DNA of 50,983 nt from Candidatus Dadabacteria bacterium (GCA_022819805.1 JAJEGO010000008.1:1-50983); one strand, 5' to 3'. Numbered from the stretch's first letter, positions 27,116 to 36,398 are shown. Program-made: numbers and translations. The notes: a model not told the origin generated them from the sequence alone.

Positions 27116-28228
27116 CTACTGGAAGTCCGAGAAGTCCGTTCTGAGCTCTCTTCTCATCCGATGTCTCTGCTCCGCAAGCTCAACCAGCATCTCGAGCATC
27201 TCCCCGACGGGAATCCCGCTTGCCTCCCAAAGTTTCGGGTACATGCTTATGGGCGTGAAACCCGGGATCGTGTTTATCTCGCTAACAAATACCTGCTCCG
27301 TACCGGCATCGACCAGGAAATCCACCCTTGCCATACCAGTGCAACAAAGAGCGGAATAGGAAGCAAGAGCGAGAGCCCTGATTTCATCCTGAACCCCCTG
27401 GTCAAGGTCGCAGGGAATCCGAAATTCCGTGGATTCGTCGTGGTACTTCTTTTCGTAATCGTAAAAACTTCCTTGCACAAGAAGTTCCCCTGGAATCGAT
27501 GCTTTTGGATCCTGATTTCCCATTACGCTTACCTCGACTTCCCTTAGATTCAATACGGCCCGCTCAACAATCACCCTCTCGGAAAAATCAAAAGAAGCCT
27601 CCACAGCATCGGAAACTGCCCCGGGAGAATCCACCTTCGAAACTCCTACGCTTGAACCGAGGTTCGAGGATTTTATGAAGCAGGGAAAGCCTATTTCGTC
27701 CTCTATGCGGGAGAGAATTGCTTCTTTATCGTTTTCCCATCCGGTTTTTGAGAAACCGAGAAAGGGAACTACCGGAATGCCGTTATCCCTGAGGATGTTT
27801 TTTGAAACCGTCTTGTCAATGCAAAGCGAAGACCCGAGCAAATCCGCTCCCACGCAGGGAACACCCATAAGATCAATCAGGCCCTGTACCGACCCATCCT
27901 CGCCAAAGGTTCCGTGAAGAACGGGAAAAACAAGATCCACGGAAAAGATTTTGGTTATCTCTCCTTCGATTACTTCACCAAGACGACCGGGAGGAGAACC
28001 TTGGAGCATGGGTACAATTTCGGAATCGGGAATCAGGGCGGGAGATTCCCCCTCAGGCCAGTTCTCAATAACGGCTCTCCGCCAGCGACCCTCTTTGGAA
28101 ATGAAAATCGGCAGCAGAGCAAATTTTGAAGGGTCGAGGTTACTGATGACGAACTTTGAGGAAACAAGCGATATTTCATGCTCAACCGAAATACCGCCGA
28201 AAAGGACCGCAATGGTTTTTTTGCTCAA
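27116..28228 (-). CDS. ddl: D-alanine--D-alanine ligase
   Basis: An ATP-grasp ligase making D-Ala-D-Ala for peptidoglycan. The 370-residue protein has LFGGISVEHEISL near the start, VFPVLHGTFGEDGSVQG and the C-terminal INTIPGFTPISMYP magnesium/substrate region. The start is TTG with GGGAG 7 bp upstream. Length is normal for the vancomycin-sensitive Ddl type. It is monocistronic on the minus strand and converges with the DMT gene (3 bp between stops). Confidence 0.95.
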   Translation of the reverse strand: MSKKTIAVLFGGISVEHEISLVSSKFVISNLDPSKFALLPIFISKEGRWRRAVIENWPEGESPALIPDSEIVPMLQGSPPGRLGEVIEGEITKIFSVDLVFPVLHGTFGEDGSVQGLIDLMGVPCVGADLLGSSLCIDKTVSKNILRDNGIPVVPFLGFSKTGWENDKEAILSRIEDEIGFPCFIKSSNLGSSVGVSKVDSPGAVSDAVEASFDFSERVIVERAVLNLREVEVSVMGNQDPKASIPGELLVQGSFYDYEKKYHDESTEFRIPCDLDQGVQDEIRALALASYSALCCTGMARVDFLVDAGTEQVFVSEINTIPGFTPISMYPKLWEASGIPVGEMLEMLVELAEQRHRMRRELRTDFSDFQ

Positions 28229-28328
28229 CTTACAACTCCCGGCGCGTTTCAGGAAAAATCCTTATGAAAAATTCAAGAAAACAAGAATCTGGAAAATCTC
28301 ATTTTTACGAAATTTTCCACAACTTACT

Positions 28329-28356
28329 TTGACTACTAGAACCATGTGGTTACAAT
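28329..28356 (+). promoter_or_regulatory. Promoter of mltD operon
   Basis: TTGACT (28329-28334), a 16-bp spacer and TACAAT (28351-28356). The leader to the ATG at 28446 would be about 80 nt. Confidence 0.55.
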
Positions 28357-28445
28357 TATTATACAAATAACTAACGGAAAAATAAACCGGAAGGCTCTAT
28401 TCGGGGATTGCCGTTCCCGCCATTGATTCAAAATTGCGAATATAC

Positions 28446-30062
28446 ATGCATAAATTTACTTCAGACAGAATTAACTCTAGCTTAATCTTTACACTTTGCG
28501 CCGTTTTCATCGTTTTTCTGCCGTGGGATTCCGCTACCGCACTCAGCAAGGATTTACTGGGGCCAACCCCATTTTCGCAAGAAGGACAGAACCAGTTCAT
28601 CGAGTCAGCACGGCAAACCGAAGAGCCCGAAGAAGTCAGAAAAATTGCGGAAAAAAGCCCTGATACCGCAACCCAGTTATCTTCCGAATCCGCCAAGCAA
28701 ATCCCGCAGGTTCCCCAGATAGAGCTCGGTACTCAAGAAACTTCGGCAGTCGGACGGACAAATCCCCAACAAAGTTATGAGGACATAAAATTCGAGGTAA
28801 AGAGAAACTCAAGAGTTGAACATTACGTACGCCGGTTCTCATCGGGAAAAGGGAAGAAAAACTTCGCCGAGATCCTCAAAAGGTCCGGCATATTTCTCCC
28901 GGAAATCAAGGAAATCCTCCGCTCCGAGGGAATTCCCTCAGACATTGCTTACCTCCCTCTAATAGAAAGCGGGTTTAACCCTAGGGCCGTTTCAAGAAAA
29001 AACGCCGTCGGGCTCTGGCAATTCATAAGACCGACCGGCCTGAAATACGGACTCAAAGTAAACTACTGGGTAGACGAGAGGATGAACGTAGAGAAATCAA
29101 CCTTGGCAGCGGCCAAATATCTCAAGAAGATGCATGAGGAATTCGGTTCATGGGAACTTGCTCTCGCGGGCTACAACTGCGGAGAGAAAAGAGTATCGAG
29201 GGCCATTAGGAAAACGGGTTCGACCGATTTCTGGACACTCTCGAGAAAGCTTCCGAGGGAAACAAGAAACTACCTGCCGAAATTCAACGCCGCTTTGATA
29301 ATAGCCAAGAACCCTGAGAAATACGGCTTCAGGGTCACGAAAATGGAGAAAGATTATCTAGCCGTGAGCGTTCCGCCCAGAAAGAGCATTGCGGAAATCG
29401 CCAACCTGCTTGACATGGGATACAAGGAAATTTCCAAATACAACCCCTCGCTTATAGGACTCTCCACTCCTCCCGGAGGAACTTATGAACTTAATGTTCC
29501 TAAAGACTACGCAAAGAAGCTCATTTCAGTCCAAGACCAGGTAATTGCCCTCAAGGACGTTGAAATTCCTTTCAGGACAAGGCCCACAAGATACACGGTG
29601 AGACAGGATGACAGCTTATGGAAAATAGCCAGGAAATTCGGAACGTCTGTAGAGAAACTCAAGTACGCAAACCACCTTTCCAGTTCGATCATACGTCCCG
29701 GACAAAGGCTTAAGATACCCTCGAGAGGAAATCTCGTATACGTAAAGCACAAGATCCGCCCTGGGGAAAACATTTACCTTCTGGCGAAAAGATACGGAAC
29801 TTCCATCGATGCGATAAAAAGGGCTAACAACCTCAAGGGTTCGCTTATAATAGCGGGGAAAACCCTCTCTATTCCCCAGAGACTCTCATCCACCTACGTA
29901 TCGCGCGACGTTCCGAGGAAAATGAACCACAAGATAATCCCCGGCGACACTCTGAGCGAACTGGCGCTTCGCTACAGGGTCTCGGTCTCCCAGATCAAGA
30001 GGTGGAACAACATGTCCTCAACCACCCTGATCGCCGGAAGAAATCTGGTCATTTACAAGTAA
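28446..30062 (+). CDS. mltD: Lytic murein transglycosylase with SLT and three LysM domains
   Basis: A 538-residue exported enzyme cutting the glycan strands of peptidoglycan, like MltD. An N-terminal hydrophobic segment (SSLIFTLCAVFIVFLP) is a signal or anchor. The SLT domain has IAYLPLIESGFNPRAVS with the catalytic glutamate, GLWQFIRPTGLKYGL and GYNCGE. Three C-terminal LysM units follow (each with YxVxxGDxLxxIAxx-type cores, for example HKIIPGDTLSELALRYRVS). No lipobox cysteine is evident. Followed 7 bp later by the Ogg2-type glycosylase gene, hence an operon. Confidence 0.93.
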   Translation: MHKFTSDRINSSLIFTLCAVFIVFLPWDSATALSKDLLGPTPFSQEGQNQFIESARQTEEPEEVRKIAEKSPDTATQLSSESAKQIPQVPQIELGTQETSAVGRTNPQQSYEDIKFEVKRNSRVEHYVRRFSSGKGKKNFAEILKRSGIFLPEIKEILRSEGIPSDIAYLPLIESGFNPRAVSRKNAVGLWQFIRPTGLKYGLKVNYWVDERMNVEKSTLAAAKYLKKMHEEFGSWELALAGYNCGEKRVSRAIRKTGSTDFWTLSRKLPRETRNYLPKFNAALIIAKNPEKYGFRVTKMEKDYLAVSVPPRKSIAEIANLLDMGYKEISKYNPSLIGLSTPPGGTYELNVPKDYAKKLISVQDQVIALKDVEIPFRTRPTRYTVRQDDSLWKIARKFGTSVEKLKYANHLSSSIIRPGQRLKIPSRGNLVYVKHKIRPGENIYLLAKRYGTSIDAIKRANNLKGSLIIAGKTLSIPQRLSSTYVSRDVPRKMNHKIIPGDTLSELALRYRVSVSQIKRWNNMSSTTLIAGRNLVIYK

Positions 30063-30069
30063 GCCCCGG

Positions 30070-30714
30070 ATGTTGACAGTACGGTCAATAAAGGAAACCC
30101 TTCCGCAAAAAACCCCCGAGATACAACACAAGCTCAAGGAATTTGAAAACATCATTAAAAACGCTTCTGAAGAAGTGATCTTCGAAGAACTGGTTTTCTG
30201 CATATTCACGGCCGGAACAAGCGCCAGAATGGGACTCAGTGCAGTTAACGCCGTAAGAAGCATACTTCCGAGCGCAAGCGAGGATGAACTCAAGGCAAAA
30301 CTTCGGGGATTATACAGATTTCCGAACGTGCGCTCAAAACACGTGATCCACACAAGAGACTATCTTGCCCGAGAATATGGACTCAAGCTGAGGCCGCTTC
30401 TTCTGTCGTTTGAAGATCCGGTCAAGAGAAGAGATTTTTTCGCCCTTAACAAGGATGTAAAGGGGCTCGGTTTCAAGGAAGCAAGCCATTTTCTAAGAAA
30501 CATCGGTTTTCGTGGTTACGCAATACTTGACAAGCACATACTCCAGTGTCTTTTCGAACTCGGTATAACGGAATCCCCGCGGGCACCGCACTCAAGGTCG
30601 AAATACATCGAGATTGAAAACAAGTTTAAGAGATTCTCCGAGAGAAACGGATTTGATTTTGATGAAATGGATCTGTTTCTCTGGAGTGAAAAAACAGGCG
30701 AAATACTGAAATAA
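30070..30714 (+). CDS. Ogg2-type 8-oxoguanine DNA glycosylase/lyase
   Basis: A 214-residue DNA repair enzyme of the archaeal Ogg2 class (thermostable 8-oxoguanine DNA glycosylase, N-glycosylase/DNA lyase), removing oxidised guanine and cutting the strand by beta-elimination. The helix-hairpin-helix GLGFKEASHFLRN carries the Schiff-base lysine Lys136; the catalytic aspartate Asp154 is in YAILDKHIL, 18 residues later, the spacing of the M. jannaschii enzyme. The N-terminal part and the C-terminal DFDEMDLFLWSEKTGEI match the family. Bacterial carriers of this class are uncommon. It is followed after 25 bp by a diverged paralogue. Confidence 0.88.
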   Translation: MLTVRSIKETLPQKTPEIQHKLKEFENIIKNASEEVIFEELVFCIFTAGTSARMGLSAVNAVRSILPSASEDELKAKLRGLYRFPNVRSKHVIHTRDYLAREYGLKLRPLLLSFEDPVKRRDFFALNKDVKGLGFKEASHFLRNIGFRGYAILDKHILQCLFELGITESPRAPHSRSKYIEIENKFKRFSERNGFDFDEMDLFLWSEKTGEILK

Positions 30715-30739
30715 GGCCTCGGAAAAAAGAACTCCTCGT

Positions 30740-31390
30740 ATGACTGAGAAACAAAAACGGGAACTCCTGGAACTCTACGGGCTCAGAAAAGAAGAAATAC
30801 GGAAGCGGCTTTCGGAATTCAAAGAGACTTTCCAAAAGGCCGATGACCTCCAGGTATTCCATGAACTCTCATTCTGCATATTGAGTTCCGGTGTCGGTCC
30901 CAAAATAGCCGACCGGTGCATTAGGGCCATGGGAGAAAAACTTGCGAAGGGAGAAGAAGATGAACTGTTGGGCCGCATCGAAGCGATTCATAAATATGCC
31001 GAAAACTCCTCCCGCTATATCGTTTTTACAAGGGAATACCTTAAAAAAGAACACGGGTTTCTTCTTAAATCGCTTGTGAGTTCCTTTGAAGACAGGGTGG
31101 AGAGAAGAGATTTCTTTGCAAAGAACCCGGGAATAAAAGGACTCGGATACATGCAGGCAAGCCATTTTCTGAGGAATCTGGGATTCTCCGGCTATGCGAT
31201 TCTTGACCGAAATAACCTGGTGTCCCTTTCCGAACTGGGGATCACGGGCGAGATGAAATATCCCCTGTCAAAGAGAAGGTACATCGAGACGGAAAACCTG
31301 ATGGCGGATGCCGCCCGTGAACTGGGAATGAGTCTTGATGAATTTGACCTGCTCCTTTGGTCAAGGAAAAGAAAATACATCCCGAGATAG
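30740..31390 (+). CDS. Ogg2-like paralogue lacking the catalytic lysine
   Basis: A 216-residue paralogue of the preceding glycosylase. The helix-hairpin-helix reads GLGYMQASHFLRN: position 138, where the active lysine belongs, is methionine; the aspartate Asp156 in YAILDRNNL remains. The shape (FCIL..G, RRDFFAKNPGIKGLGY, SLDEFDLLLWSRK) is otherwise kept, so the reading frame is under selection and not simply broken. It may have become a monofunctional glycosylase without lyase action or a lesion-binding protein. The stop codon is 2 bp from the convergent PIG-L gene. Confidence 0.8.
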   Translation: MTEKQKRELLELYGLRKEEIRKRLSEFKETFQKADDLQVFHELSFCILSSGVGPKIADRCIRAMGEKLAKGEEDELLGRIEAIHKYAENSSRYIVFTREYLKKEHGFLLKSLVSSFEDRVERRDFFAKNPGIKGLGYMQASHFLRNLGFSGYAILDRNNLVSLSELGITGEMKYPLSKRRYIETENLMADAARELGMSLDEFDLLLWSRKRKYIPR

Positions 31391-31392
31391 GA

Positions 31393-32058
31393 TCACTCGG
31401 AGTCGTGTTTTATAAAAACCTCGGCCCAAAGCGGTGCGAATCCATCCGCGGTATCGTGAAAAGCACCCCTGTACCTGTTAAGGCCCATTATACCGTCGGT
31501 GTAGTCCTTGTAGGCAGTCTGGCTCCTGTGCGCCTCGATCGCCTGACGCTTGCGGTCGGCAAAAGACGTTATATCCTCGATACGGTCGTATGAGGGAAAA
31601 GGTGTCCATACCTCATAAAACCAGCATTCGCTCTCAAAAGTAGTCTCCTTAATTGCCGCCTTAAGACAATCAAGCGTCAGACGCGAAACCGTCCTGTGGG
31701 TTCTGTGCTTGTCAATTTCGGGATGCGGGAGGTATACCTCCCCCGGGCGGAGATCTGTTATTATTTCCACCATCCTAGAACTGAATTCATGCTTGTTCAA
31801 ATCGGATTCCATGTCGGAGAACCCGAGAAGAGAAATCTCCACTCCGAGTATTTCTGATGATTCCCTGACTTCGCGCTCCCTTGTCCGCACAAGTTGCTCC
31901 TGCGTGATACCAAGAGGATTAGCACTTCTTCTTCCATCCGTAACGACAACGGAAATCACGTCAATACCTCTTTCCAGAAGCAGGCAGACCGTTCCTCCCA
32001 TGCCTATTTCAAGATCGTCAGGGTGGGGAGAAATTATAAGGGCTTTTGTCTCTTGCAT
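31393..32058 (-). CDS. PIG-L/LmbE-family deacetylase
   Basis: A 221-residue zinc deacetylase of the PIG-L/LmbE fold. The zinc/catalytic motif PHPDDLEIGMGG is near residue 12 and the later conserved histidine in YLPHPEIDKHRTH. The family removes N-acetyl groups from GlcNAc-type sugars (for example in bacillithiol, mycothiol or glycan synthesis); the substrate is unknown. ATG 32058; no strong ribosome site is evident. Confidence 0.9.
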   Translation of the reverse strand: MQETKALIISPHPDDLEIGMGGTVCLLLERGIDVISVVVTDGRRSANPLGITQEQLVRTREREVRESSEILGVEISLLGFSDMESDLNKHEFSSRMVEIITDLRPGEVYLPHPEIDKHRTHRTVSRLTLDCLKAAIKETTFESECWFYEVWTPFPSYDRIEDITSFADRKRQAIEAHRSQTAYKDYTDGIMGLNRYRGAFHDTADGFAPLWAEVFIKHDSE

Positions 32059-32501
32059 ATCGGTCCTTCTCAGTGAAAAGAGTACCGGAATCTACATTAC
32101 ACCGTGAACTCGAATTAGGAAAATACCAATAACAACCTGTTACGCGCTTTGCCGAGAAAGAATCGAAAAGTCCCTTGGTTCAGAAAACCCGCCTATCCTG
32201 CAGTAATTCATCTATGATTTTAAAAATGCCTGAAAAGGACATCTGCCAATAGGTCGTGCTGCTTTCTAGGCCTATCGGGATTTATATCTCGTAGCTCTCT
32301 GAAATTCCGAAGTCTCCGCCGAACTGCAGAAAATTTCTCAGACGCATAAAGACTCCAGCCAGATTCAATATCGCCAAAACGAAATTTAAAGATGGAATCG
32401 GGCAAACAATGGACAAAACAACAGAGGTGAAAACAGACTATCGGATTGCCGCTTGATTATGCTCCTATACTCAAGACTTGACTATACTTCTAAATGCATC
32501 C
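32059..32501. other. 443-bp intergenic region
   Basis: Between the PIG-L and porin genes no clear gene is seen. On the minus strand a 61-codon frame (32220-32405, start TTG) has a protein-like composition with FGDIESGWSLYASEKFSAV and many arginines, which I cannot place; it could be a remnant. The rest is AT-rich. The porin and PIG-L genes both run leftwards; a promoter for PIG-L should lie here but no good boxes were found. Confidence 0.35.
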
Positions 32502-33767
32502 CTAGAAGTAGGTCTGAACCTGCGCCCTTACCATCGACTCATCAGACTCTGCGCCAGTGAGATGCTCTTCTCTCTGGAAGGTGTAGTCAAGCTGCAATTT
32601 CCACCTGTGGTTTCCGCTTAGGTAGTAGTTAAGACCCTGGGTGAACGTCCATACGTTGTCAAGATCGCCGTCTACTCCCGGAACATCGTCGTCAAACATG
32701 ACCATCGCGTACCTAGAGGCAAGCTCGATCTTTTTCGGAAGGAGGAAGAAACCGCCCTGAACCCTGAACCCGGAATCATAGGCAGTGCCTACGCCGGCGT
32801 CGTCGGGATTCACCCATCTTCCGATATACTCACCGGTAAGGTTGAACCTTGGGTCCCTGTAGTTTATGTCCGCCGCAAAGGAAGTTACCCTGCCGCTTTC
32901 AAGCGCTCTCTCTCCGGATGGAATTCCGATATTGCCGTCACTGCCGTCTTCAACATCTATACCCGCAACAGCAGCTGCAACCATGAGCGTTGGCCTCTTG
33001 GCGAAATTCTCTTTTACCTTCTTTGCGTTTCCGCCCAGAAGAGAGGCCTGGACTCTTCCTGCCCAGAGCATGCCGGTGTCGCCCGTGTCGTTTTTCTGGT
33101 TCGCACCTTCGCCTTGGAAAACACCCGCATCATAGCGGATCATCCCGTCGCCGAGAAAACCGTAAACGCCACCGCCGATATCCCTGCCATACCGAAAGTA
33201 ATCGTCTATGATCGAGGTTCCCACAAGCTGCAAGGCGGTAATTGAGTTAAGAAACTCCCTGTTAAACGGAACCTTGTACTGACCCACAGTAGGAATGAAC
33301 ATCTTGTTCTTGGCAAACGAAAGCCTCATATCCTTTAGCCCTCCACCTGCGAGATCATACTGAAACGTGTATTTCATCCAGGGAGCGAAGGCGTTACCGT
33401 TCCAGATCAACCAGAGGCTTCTTACACTGGAACCAAGACCTTCATTGTCATCTCCTTCAGGGTCTGTGTAGTTGGCCAGAAACTGACCAAAAAAGCCCAT
33501 CCTGAGCTTGTAGTTCTTGTCCGCGGTCTGGAAAGTAAGGCCGATGCCCTTTTTGGTTTTTACCTTCATCTTGTTGTACCAGGCCTTAGAATCTTTCACC
33601 GTGGCCTCGTACGCCTTTGCGTTCATCTGCTGCTCAAGCTTTTCTATCTTCTTCTTAAGTTCCTCTATCTGCTCCTTTATGCTCTGGTCGCCGTCGGCTT
33701 GGGCGGGAAGTGACATGAAGAGAAACAGAGTGAAAAAAGAAACAGCCAAAATTGCCAAAATTCTCAT
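32502..33767 (-). CDS. Phosphate-selective-type outer-membrane porin
   Basis: A 421-residue outer-membrane channel of the OprO/OprP type. A signal peptide (MRILAILAVSFFTLFLFMSL) is followed by a short coiled coil (IKEQIEELKKKIEKLEQQM) that may trimerise, then a 16-strand-type barrel with LRMGFFGQFLANYTD and PFNREFLNSITALQLVG, the typical porin segments. The last residue is phenylalanine (VQTYF). AGGAGG stands 9 bp before the ATG. Phosphate selectivity is family knowledge and cannot be confirmed from the sequence. Confidence 0.88.
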   Translation of the reverse strand: MRILAILAVSFFTLFLFMSLPAQADGDQSIKEQIEELKKKIEKLEQQMNAKAYEATVKDSKAWYNKMKVKTKKGIGLTFQTADKNYKLRMGFFGQFLANYTDPEGDDNEGLGSSVRSLWLIWNGNAFAPWMKYTFQYDLAGGGLKDMRLSFAKNKMFIPTVGQYKVPFNREFLNSITALQLVGTSIIDDYFRYGRDIGGGVYGFLGDGMIRYDAGVFQGEGANQKNDTGDTGMLWAGRVQASLLGGNAKKVKENFAKRPTLMVAAAVAGIDVEDGSDGNIGIPSGERALESGRVTSFAADINYRDPRFNLTGEYIGRWVNPDDAGVGTAYDSGFRVQGGFFLLPKKIELASRYAMVMFDDDVPGVDGDLDNVWTFTQGLNYYLSGNHRWKLQLDYTFQREEHLTGAESDESMVRAQVQTYF

Positions 33768-33996
33768 CTTAATGTCCTCCTCTGAGTTGTATTTAAATCT
33801 GGTGTACGGAGAATTTGGAAAAAAGCGGCATATCCGGTTGGTTTGAATTCACCTAAACCAATCAATAAGAAGACATGCCAATATAAATAGAAAGAATAAA
33901 GTTTTTGAACCGAAAGGTCAAAAAAAGATGAATCTGTTGAGAGAGCTTTCCGCTAGACCCGCTCCTTGCCCCAGACAGAAATACGCGGGCCAGAGG

Positions 33997-34024
33997 TTGC
34001 CTGCTGGGCAAGTACATATATAAT
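33997..34024 (+). promoter_or_regulatory. Promoter of gatB with inverted repeat
   Basis: TTGCCT (33997-34002) and TATAAT (34019-34024), spacer 16 bp; leader of about 38 nt. The -35 box forms half of a palindrome, TTGCC-tgctg-GGCAA (33997-34011), which could bind a regulator. Confidence 0.6.
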
Positions 34025-34068
34025 TTTCCCTCGGCTACTTTATCAAATTTCCTCCGAAGGAACGGTCA

Positions 34069-35499
34069 ATGCAATACGAAGCGGTAATCGGTCTCGAAGT
34101 ACACGCACAGCTCGCCACTGAATCTAAGATATTTTCTTCTTCCTCAACGAAATTCGGAAATCCCCCCAACTCCCAGGTGAATCCGGTCTGTCTGGGCATG
34201 CCGGGGGTGCTGCCGGTTTTTAATGAAAGGGTTCTTGAGTACGCAATAAAAGCGGGACTGGCGACCAACTGCGAAATCGCCCGGAAATCCAGATTCGCAA
34301 GGAAGAACTACTTTTACCCGGATCTTCCGAAGGGCTACCAGATTTCCCAGTACGACGAGCCGCTTTGCCTTAGGGGACATCTCGAGATAGATTCGGGGAA
34401 CGGCAAAAAGAAAATCAGAATAACCCGGATACATCTGGAAGAAGACGCAGGGAAACTGGTGCACGAATACTCCGACTTCGAAAGCCACGTTGATCTCAAC
34501 AGGGCAGGAGTGCCGCTTGTGGAAATAGTAAGCGAGCCCGACATCTCAACCGCCGAAGAAGCGGTTGAATACGTAAAGAAACTTAGGACAATCCTCAGAT
34601 ATATCGAGGTCTGCGACGGGAACATGGAGGAAGGAAGCCTGCGCTGCGACGCGAATGTTTCCGTGCGGCCGGTAGGACAGAGCGAACTCGGGACAAAAAC
34701 CGAGATAAAAAACCTGAATTCCTTCCGCTTCATACAAAGAGCCATAGAGTATGAAACAAAGAGGCAGGAGGCGGTCCTTCAAAGCGGAGGGAAAGTTGTT
34801 CAGGAAACAAGGCTTTTTGACTCACAAAAAGGGGTCACGTTTGCGATGAGATCAAAAGAAGAGGCTCATGACTACAGGTATTTCCCGGATCCTGACCTCC
34901 TGCCGGTAGTCGTGGAGGAAGATCACCTGGAGGAAGTCCGTCTCTCCCTTCCGGAACTACCTGACGAAAAACTCAGAAGGTTTGTGGACGAGTTCTCCCT
35001 ACCGAAAAATGATGCGGAAACGCTTTCATCCTCAAAACCGCTTGCCGAATACTTTGAAGAGTGCGCAAAACACGCAAATGACAATAAAACGGCAAGCAAC
35101 TGGATTTTAAACGAGCTTTTAAGAGAAATTGAAAACGAGGACGGGATAGCGGAATTTCCCGTTAAGCCCGGGGATCTTGCCGAACTGCTGAACCTTATCG
35201 GGGAAGGAAAGATAAACCGCAAGACCGCCAAGGAAATATTCTCCGAGATGATAAGCGGAGGTAAACGCGCCGGAGAAATAGTAGCGGAGAAGGGGCTTAC
35301 CCAGATCACGGATGAAGGCGAGATTTCTTCGATTATAGAGAAAATAATCAAAGAAAATCCGAAGGAAGTTCAAAGGTACAAAGCCGGAGATACTAAGCTT
35401 CTCGGATTCTTCGTCGGTCAGGCTATGAAGGCGACCAAGGGGAAAGCCGACCCCGCAGTTGTGAACCAAACGCTCAGAAGATCCCTTGAAGAAGGATAA
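34069..35499 (+). CDS. gatB: Asp/Glu-tRNA amidotransferase subunit B
   Basis: GatB activates Glu-tRNA(Gln) or Asp-tRNA(Asn) for amidation by GatCA, giving Gln-tRNA and Asn-tRNA. The 476-residue protein starts with EAVIGLEVHAQL and has YYPDLPKGYQISQYDEP, MEEGSLRCDANVS and KNLNSFRFIQRAIEYE, with the YqeY-like C-terminal helical domain (about 400-476). GAAGGAACG precedes the ATG. GatA and GatC are not in the window, so gatB is separated from the usual gatCAB cluster. Confidence 0.96.
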   Translation: MQYEAVIGLEVHAQLATESKIFSSSSTKFGNPPNSQVNPVCLGMPGVLPVFNERVLEYAIKAGLATNCEIARKSRFARKNYFYPDLPKGYQISQYDEPLCLRGHLEIDSGNGKKKIRITRIHLEEDAGKLVHEYSDFESHVDLNRAGVPLVEIVSEPDISTAEEAVEYVKKLRTILRYIEVCDGNMEEGSLRCDANVSVRPVGQSELGTKTEIKNLNSFRFIQRAIEYETKRQEAVLQSGGKVVQETRLFDSQKGVTFAMRSKEEAHDYRYFPDPDLLPVVVEEDHLEEVRLSLPELPDEKLRRFVDEFSLPKNDAETLSSSKPLAEYFEECAKHANDNKTASNWILNELLREIENEDGIAEFPVKPGDLAELLNLIGEGKINRKTAKEIFSEMISGGKRAGEIVAEKGLTQITDEGEISSIIEKIIKENPKEVQRYKAGDTKLLGFFVGQAMKATKGKADPAVVNQTLRRSLEEG

Positions 35500-35578
35500 T
35501 GGAGCACAGGGGCGAATTCCATTAAATATCCGCAGCGTAACACTGCACGAGGCAACAGACCTACAGAAAGAGGGTCGC

Positions 35579-36103
35579 ATGAACGAATCAAAGAGAATTT
35601 TCATTATCGCGGGACCGAACGGCGCCGGAAAAACGGTCTTCGCTACGGAGTTTCTGCCTAACGAGGCACATTGCCCGACTTTCATAAACGCAGACCTGAT
35701 AGCGGCGGGTCTGAATCCGCTTCAACCGGACCTCGCCGCTCTTCAGGCAGGCAGACTGATGCTGAAGATGATTCACGATTGCGTGGAAAAAGGAGAGAGC
35801 TTCGCCTTTGAGACCACACTGAGCGGCCGTAGCTACACCCGCCTGATTCCTCTTTGGCAAAAAGAGGGGTACCTAGTAAAGCTGCTCTTCCTGAGATTGC
35901 CATCACCTGAGATGGCTATAGAACGCGTCAGCCAGCGGGTCGTTGAAGGAGGACATGATGTGCCGGAACAAACCGTTCGTAGGCGATTCTATTCAGGATG
36001 GAACAATTTCAATTCAATCTATAGAGATATAGTAGATGAATGGGTAATATATGAGAATTCGGGAGATTCTCCCGTACTGTTGTCGGAGAAGAATCAATTA
36101 TGA
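35579..36103 (+). CDS. Zeta-toxin-like kinase
   Basis: A 174-residue P-loop kinase of the zeta-toxin/COG4185 class. The Walker A GPNGAGKT is at residues 12-19, followed by FINADLIAAGL and the FETTLSGRSY region, both typical. The family phosphorylates UDP-sugars or other small molecules; the target is unknown. It starts 80 bp after gatB with GAGGG in front of ATG. The second gene of the pair overlaps its stop codon by 4 bp, in the order toxin then partner, which is opposite to the classic epsilon-zeta order. Confidence 0.85.
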   Translation: MNESKRIFIIAGPNGAGKTVFATEFLPNEAHCPTFINADLIAAGLNPLQPDLAALQAGRLMLKMIHDCVEKGESFAFETTLSGRSYTRLIPLWQKEGYLVKLLFLRLPSPEMAIERVSQRVVEGGHDVPEQTVRRRFYSGWNNFNSIYRDIVDEWVIYENSGDSPVLLSEKNQL

Positions 36104-36318
36104 CCACGAGAAATCAGGGAAGCCACGACCCAAGCAAAAAGTTGCGGGACCCGGATTTAGCTGGTGCGGATGCGGCAATGCTAAGAGCATCTGAACGCGC
36201 TCGTCGCCGGGCAATAGAAACCACTGGTTCGGTAGCTATTTTCAGGAACGGCGAGATCGTCCGAGAAAAAGATATAAAAAAAATTTTTCCAGAGGATTCG
36301 GAAAGCCGCTCATCCTGA
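36100..36318 (+). CDS. Small partner (antitoxin) of zeta-like toxin
   Basis: A 72-residue basic/acidic protein whose ATG lies in the zeta gene stop (ATGA, 36100-36103). It has a helical middle (AMLRASERARRRAIETTG) and a SVAIFRNGEIV strand. This type of small partner regularly accompanies COG4185 toxins and is presumed to be the antitoxin; that is family pattern plus position, not proof. No signal peptide. It ends 209 bp before the SulP stop. Confidence 0.7.
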   Translation: MTTRNQGSHDPSKKLRDPDLAGADAAMLRASERARRRAIETTGSVAIFRNGEIVREKDIKKIFPEDSESRSS

Positions 36319-36398
36319 ATTAGGGATTTCGAATATCAAAAATCTCTGCATTAATCAACCCTTCTAAGGCTGAACACACTCAATATCTCCCGCAAATC

